Both the position numbers and the translations under genes were made by a program. A stretch of 19,670 bases of DNA from Bacteroidales bacterium UBA2287 (GTDB lineage Bacteria; Bacteroidota; Bacteroidia; Bacteroidales; Tenuifilaceae). The stretch lies in assembly GCA_002345675.1 (NCBI GenBank), contig DDWL01000018.1, positions 1 through 19,670 of the forward strand. Reading direction: 5' to 3'. Shown piece after piece: positions 16,769 to 19,670 of this stretch (within the stretch, counting starts at the first letter, position 1; the number at the start of each line of letters is the position of its first letter). The notes beneath the pieces are model-generated. The model worked only from the letters and a program-made list of their open reading frames with translations, had not been told where the DNA came from and did no database searches.

Positions 16769-16934
16769 AGCGTAAGGTCCAAATTTATCGATCCTGAGAT
16801 TTACACCAAACTAAACCTGAACATTAACATCTTTAAGTTTCCCTTTTTCAACATTGCAGTTGCAAAAATCGTCTTAAAAAACGCATTTATATATGCTTAA
16901 TATACAGGTATTTAAAAAATATATGAAAAATAAA

Positions 16935-16996
16935 TGAAAAATAGTTTCAAAAAGCTTGTCACGAAATCGCATTTCCGACCATATATAAGTAGAGGG
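16935..16996 (+). promoter_or_regulatory. 62-bp regulatory element, copy 2, upstream of the GG-peptide operon
   Basis: Aligned without gaps to 2322-2383 with six differences. The palindrome is CGAAATCGCATTTCC (16962-16976), imperfect by one outer base. The flanking AGCTTGTCACGAAAT, GACCATAT and TAAGTAGAGGG blocks are kept. It ends 91 bases before the first peptide ATG. The conservation of two blocks on either side of the palindrome would fit either a bipartite ECF promoter or a dimer-binding operator. Confidence 0.7.
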
Positions 16997-17087
16997 GGTA
17001 CATTAATTTCAATTAAAATCCCCATACAACATTTATTAAACTGACAATAAACAATATAGCATTTACTAACACTAAAAACTAAAGGTG

Positions 17088-17252
17088 ATGAATGAAAAAA
17101 GCAAAAAGTTAAACCTTGAGCAGCTCATGAGTTTTTCTAATTTTTCAAAAGTTGAATTAAGTAAAATCGAAATGAATCGACTTTTTGGTGGCGATGGTGA
17201 TCCAGGAACCGACATAACTGCTCCCGATACGCCTATATACATTAAAGAATAG
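17088..17252 (+). CDS. GG-leader peptide precursor 1
   Basis: 54 residues, too short for usual gene calls. The leader MNEKSKKLNLEQLMSFSNFS... ends ELSKIEMNRLFGG (Gly34-Gly35), which fits the double-glycine leaders of Bacteroidales peptide precursors (TIGR04149-like; E-M-N-x-L-x-G-G pattern). The predicted core is DGDPGTDITAPDTPIYIKE: acidic, Pro-rich, no Cys or Trp. Likely cut after GG and exported by the C39 transporter at 8766. It is the first gene of an operon, 91 bases behind the 62-bp element. AAAGG lies directly before the ATG with little spacing. The core is repeated almost exactly in the peptide at 17486 despite a very different leader. Function (signal, bacteriocin or structural peptide) is unknown, and no modifying enzyme is intact in this window. 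Confidence 0.85.
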   Translation: MNEKSKKLNLEQLMSFSNFSKVELSKIEMNRLFGGDGDPGTDITAPDTPIYIKE

Positions 17253-17270
17253 CAAAAAACCCTTAGGACT

Positions 17271-17474
17271 ATGAATTATAAAGTTGAAAACAGTAAGAAA
17301 GCATTTGCTTTTCTGCCCAAACGGAAAAACGAAAAAATTGAGTCGATTTATAATATCAAGGAGACTTTGGAGGCAAACTACTTTAAAGAAGATCTGCCTC
17401 ACTCTAATTGCCCTTACAACGATTCCAAAGAAAATTTCGAAAATGCCTTAAAATCAAAAGTTAAACAATACTAA
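17271..17474 (+). CDS. Small hypothetical protein between the two GG peptides
   Basis: 67 residues, highly charged (Lys/Glu/Asn-rich), no signal peptide, no membrane helix and no GG motif. It is probably cytoplasmic. It lies 18 bases after peptide 1 and 11 bases before peptide 2, in the same direction with no competing frame, and its start context (GGACTATG) resembles that of the next gene (AATACTATG). This supports a real gene in the operon. I recognise no family. Possible roles are leader-binding partner, immunity or chaperone, all guesses from position. It could also be a diverged third precursor whose GG site is lost, but no core-like ending is visible. Confidence 0.65.
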   Translation: MNYKVENSKKAFAFLPKRKNEKIESIYNIKETLEANYFKEDLPHSNCPYNDSKENFENALKSKVKQY

Positions 17475-17485
17475 ATCAGAATACT

Positions 17486-17647
17486 ATGAAGAATTCAGCA
17501 AACACAATAAAGAGCAAATGCTTTGAAGTTTTAGCAAACTTAAGCATAACTGACAATGAAATGAACCGCCTAAAAGGAGGGGATGGAGATGACCCTGGCA
17601 CTGACATAACGGCACCCGACACGCCTATTTACATTAAGGAAGATTAA
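17486..17647 (+). CDS. GG-leader peptide precursor 2
   Basis: 53 residues. The leader (MKNSANTIKSKCFEVLANLS...) ends SITDNEMNRLKGG (Gly31-Gly32). The predicted 21-residue core equals that of peptide 1 with one extra Asp after DGD and one extra C-terminal Asp. All 19 aligned residues are identical, while 9 of their codons differ synonymously. The leaders share only the E-M-N-R-L-x-G-G end and the general hydrophobic pattern, so this is an old duplication whose core is conserved. Expected processing and export as for peptide 1. It lies 20 bases before the membrane-TPR gene, which suggests that the latter acts with the peptides. Confidence 0.85.
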   Translation: MKNSANTIKSKCFEVLANLSITDNEMNRLKGGDGDDPGTDITAPDTPIYIKED

Positions 17648-17667
17648 TACTTCAAAACTCCAATACG

Positions 17668-18423
17668 ATGAACACAACTGAAGCAATCGAAAAATGGCTC
17701 GAATCGTCAATCGAAACCGACGAATTAGCCCAACTTCAAGCGAAGCTTGTTTTAAGCCGCGAGTTGCGCCGTGAGTATGCTTTGCGAAAAGAGGTAAACG
17801 AACTTGCCCAGGAGGATGCCGTTCTCCAGCTAAGGCTTAAGCTACAGCTGGCTCGTAAAATGAACCAGAGATTAATAGGCGAAACGGACTCATCTTCAAC
17901 TAAAAAACTGTTTTACGCTGCAGCAACTTTAGCAGGTATTACAATTGGAGGCTGGGCTGCTTTCCATCAAGGTAATGCTGGCGTAAGCCCAATCGATTTA
18001 TACAAAGAAAACTTTGCCCCTTACCCCTCAATACACCTTTACCGCGAATCGGAGCAAGTAGCTACAAACGAGCAACTTATTAAATCGCAGATACTTTATA
18101 GTAGCTCCCACTACTCCGAAGCTTCTAAGATTTTTGAGGAACTACTAATCGAAAACCCAAATTCGCCCACTTTAAAGTTTTACTTAGGGGTAACCTACCT
18201 TCACCTTAATAATATTCAAAATTCGCGAAAACTTCTTACTGAAATTGCCAGTTCCGAATCCATTTTTTCTACTCAAGCCTACTGGTACTTAGGCTTAGGT
18301 TACCTTGCCGAGAACAAAGTTGATGACGCTATACAAGCTTTTACTAAAGTTAAAGATAGCGGCGGAGCCCTTGGCGCAAAGGCAGCAAAAATGGTTGAAA
18401 AAACGAAATTAGCGAAGCCATAA
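17668..18423 (+). CDS. Second membrane-TPR protein, paralogous in architecture to 15412-16149
   Basis: 251 residues. The N-terminal helical part (about 1-75; EKWLESSIETDELAQLQAKL) is anti-sigma-like. One membrane helix lies at about 81-99 (LFYAAATLAGITIGGWAAF), then a conserved-looking juxtamembrane motif (LYKENFAPYPS; compare FEAYYTPFQV in the minus-strand protein), then TPR-like repeats at about 130-250 (SQILYSSSHYSEASKIFEELL, YWYLGLGYLAENKVDDAIQAF). Same order and size as the putative anti-sigma protein beside the sigma gene. Placed in the peptide operon, it could be a feedback anti-sigma factor, a receptor for the peptide, or a scaffold; none is shown. The next gene, LytTR, follows after 47 bases. 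Confidence 0.8.
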   Translation: MNTTEAIEKWLESSIETDELAQLQAKLVLSRELRREYALRKEVNELAQEDAVLQLRLKLQLARKMNQRLIGETDSSSTKKLFYAAATLAGITIGGWAAFHQGNAGVSPIDLYKENFAPYPSIHLYRESEQVATNEQLIKSQILYSSSHYSEASKIFEELLIENPNSPTLKFYLGVTYLHLNNIQNSRKLLTEIASSESIFSTQAYWYLGLGYLAENKVDDAIQAFTKVKDSGGALGAKAAKMVEKTKLAKP

Positions 18424-18470
18424 AAATGCTTTTTAAAGAAGTTGATGTATAACCACTAAAATACGATAGT

Positions 18471-18851
18471 ATGAAAAGTCAATTTATTAGCGCAGTAGAG
18501 GAACGAGAAAAGGCTTATGCAGCATACTTACTGCTCGAAAAGGCGCAAACTATATGCTACATTGAAGCTATCGACAACACAGCACAAATTGTTCTACGCG
18601 ATTCGACAAGAATTTGGGTAAACTCAATGCTCTCGAATATCGAAAAACTGTTACCAAACAACTTTTACCGGTGCAATAGTTCGTATATTGTAAATACCGA
18701 AATGGTTCAAGAATTCTGGGTGTCGTCGCAGCCAATGCTGGTAATGAACTGTGGTGCAATTTTACCAATTACCGTACTCGACATGTTCCATTTAAAGTAC
18801 GTTTTAGGTAATAAATTCAGTGGTAACTGGACCTCGCTAGTTCATGTTTAA
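18471..18851 (+). CDS. Single-domain LytTR DNA-binding regulator
   Basis: 126 residues. A short N-terminal extension (about 1-25, no receiver domain) precedes a LytTR domain at about 27-110: TICYIEAIDNTAQIVLRDST, MLSNIEKLLPNNFYRCNSSYIVN, ending ILPITVLDMFHLKYVLG. The F-x-R-x-x-S-S-Y-I-V-N region is the family hallmark, with Cys-Asn in place of the usual Val-His. Family knowledge: LytTR domains bind direct repeats upstream of target genes and, in Gram-positive bacteria, drive peptide-quorum regulons. Here neither a receiver nor a histidine kinase is present, so its activation is unclear. Last gene of the peptide operon. No terminator was recognised in 18852-19057. Confidence 0.85.
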   Translation: MKSQFISAVEEREKAYAAYLLLEKAQTICYIEAIDNTAQIVLRDSTRIWVNSMLSNIEKLLPNNFYRCNSSYIVNTEMVQEFWVSSQPMLVMNCGAILPITVLDMFHLKYVLGNKFSGNWTSLVHV

Positions 18852-19057
18852 GCAACTTTAATTATGTGCACAAATGCATGAGTTAGCGTTAATGCCATAT
18901 TTTTTGTAACCCTATAGATTCAAAATATATGGATACAAGTTGAAATAATACCGAATTACACAAATGGTTGTCTTGAAAATGATTTTATGGTAATATACCA
19001 ATTCATTTTCTTAATAAATGTCAAACTAATTATTAACTATTCATAAACAACAATCAA

Positions 19058-19670
19058 ATGAGAGAATTTCAGATTTTTACGTTAATTTTAGTTTTTATAC
19101 TTGGTTCATACAGTTGTCAAAAAGAGGACTTAATTAATTTGAAAACAAACAACTTAAATGAAACTAAATCTTTTAGTATAAATAAAGAGCCTAAAGAAAA
19201 AAAAGTTTTAGGTAAAAAACTGTTAAACCCATATTCAGTAAAGAATATGAAAAAAGCTTATAAGAATATAAAAGCGAATTGCAATAAAGTTGCTGATTTT
19301 AAAATAGCAGCAACGCACTTATACGTTCGATTCCTTCCAAACGACAGCACGGACTTAAGCACGTTAATTAATGCAGCTCTAGAATTATTTGATTATCCCC
19401 TTGACTATGAAATAAAAGAAGAGGGGTTATCCTATCACGACCCAAATATTCCAGAAGAAAATCCAACATGGCAATATGCAGTTGTGCCTATTGACTTTAA
19501 GTTTCCCGATATGCAATTTGAGGTGTTAGAGGAGTGTTTCATAACCGATAATACTTTATCTCCTGATCCTGCTGAAACTCAACTAATGGATCTTCTAGAA
19601 TTTGAAGCATTCAAATTAACTGGAAACATTGAAAGTGATGTAAATTATAATGATTTAACAAGGGGTACGC
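19058..19670 (+). CDS. Predicted lipoprotein, 3' end cut by window edge
   Basis: Open from ATG 19058 to the window end, 204 complete codons. Signal MREFQIFTLILVFILGSYSC with the lipoprotein Cys20 (lipobox SYSC, non-ideal), then a Lys/Asn-rich linker, then a domain with NPYSVKNMKKAY, ATHLYVRFLPND, LFDYPLDYEI and PTWQYAVVPIDFKFP. I recall these phrases from a widespread Bacteroidota lipoprotein family of unknown function. It is preceded by about 200 AT-rich bases without a recognised promoter. Its relation to the peptide operon is unknown. Confidence 0.8.
   Translation, partial: MREFQIFTLILVFILGSYSCQKEDLINLKTNNLNETKSFSINKEPKEKKVLGKKLLNPYSVKNMKKAYKNIKANCNKVADFKIAATHLYVRFLPNDSTDLSTLINAALELFDYPLDYEIKEEGLSYHDPNIPEENPTWQYAVVPIDFKFPDMQFEVLEECFITDNTLSPDPAETQLMDLLEFEAFKLTGNIESDVNYNDLTRGT

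Larger units (their letters stand above)
16718..17087. other. 370-bp divergent intergenic region
   Basis: This gap lies between the sigma gene (-) and the peptide operon (+). It holds a minus-strand vegetative promoter, an AT-rich stretch without coding character, the 62-bp element and a 91-base leader before the first peptide. No tRNA, small RNA or transposon end was recognised. Confidence 0.6.

Noticed and set aside
17193..17252. Calcium-binding loop in the core (D-x-D-x-G-x-D spacing)
   Set aside because: The pattern is short and the rest of the loop and helices are missing; Asp-rich composition explains it.
17566..17610. Shine-Dalgarno-like AAAGGAGG followed by ATG within peptide 2
   Set aside because: The bases encode the Lys-Gly-Gly cleavage site; the shifted frame ends after eight codons.
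17088..17647. Lanthipeptide or sactipeptide assignment for the GG peptides
   Set aside because: The cores have no Cys, and no LanM, LanB/C or intact radical SAM gene is present in the window.

Overview
The window looks like a chromosomal accessory region of a member of the Bacteroidota, most likely Bacteroidales or a close relative. The evidence is AT-rich DNA, vegetative promoter boxes of the TAnnTTTG type, weak Shine-Dalgarno sequences, and typical Bacteroidota families: a carboxypeptidase-regulatory/PF14905-type outer-membrane receptor, TPR-SpoIIE phosphatase, TPR-CHAT protein, small HTH protein and double-glycine (GG) peptides. No RNA gene, CRISPR array or intact transposase was seen.

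Layout. 1-2171 (-): a TPR/coiled-coil/SpoIIE-type phosphatase, cut by the left edge. 2431-2793 (+): a small HTH regulator whose frame runs through (GA)15. 3003-5172 (+): an AT-rich set of three predicted lipoproteins (an orphan, a propeller-like one, and a thioredoxin-like one with CxxC). 5173-5684: a scar with palindromic repeats and the C-terminal remnant of a pseudo-radical-SAM (SPASM-like) protein, overlapping the start of an outer-membrane receptor (5681-7978). A TlpA-like thioredoxin follows (8055-8615), then a peptidase-containing ABC exporter with a C39 domain (8766-10958) and its HlyD-type adaptor (11129-12427). Two 60-bp inverted repeats lie between exporter and adaptor. 12621-15428 (+) is an exported TPR-CHAT protease-like protein. 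It converges on a minus-strand pair: an ECF sigma factor (16115-16717) and a membrane-TPR putative anti-sigma protein (15412-16149). Divergent from the sigma gene is a tight plus-strand operon: GG peptide 1 (17088-17252), a 67-residue unknown, GG peptide 2 (17486-17647), a second membrane-TPR protein (17668-18423) and a single-domain LytTR regulator (18471-18851). A partial lipoprotein gene begins at 19058.

The two GG peptides are the most interesting part. They have different leaders but almost identical acidic, Pro/Asp-rich, Cys-free cores. Between the cores 9 of 19 aligned codons differ, all synonymously, so the core appears to be under selection. The C39 exporter/HlyD pair is the obvious candidate to cut after GG and export them. 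A 62-bp element with a central palindrome (2322-2383 and 16935-16996; 56/62 identical) lies upstream of both the HTH gene and the peptide operon, some 14.6 kb apart. This ties the two ends into one probable regulon, perhaps driven by the local ECF sigma factor.

Working model (inference): an ECF sigma factor with one or two membrane-TPR regulators, a LytTR protein and an HTH protein control a secreted peptide pair that may act as signal or effector. The outer-membrane receptor, lipoproteins, thioredoxins and CHAT protein act in the envelope. The pseudo-rSAM remnant suggests the locus descends from a GG-Bacteroidales RiPP cluster that has lost its maturase, or keeps it outside the window.
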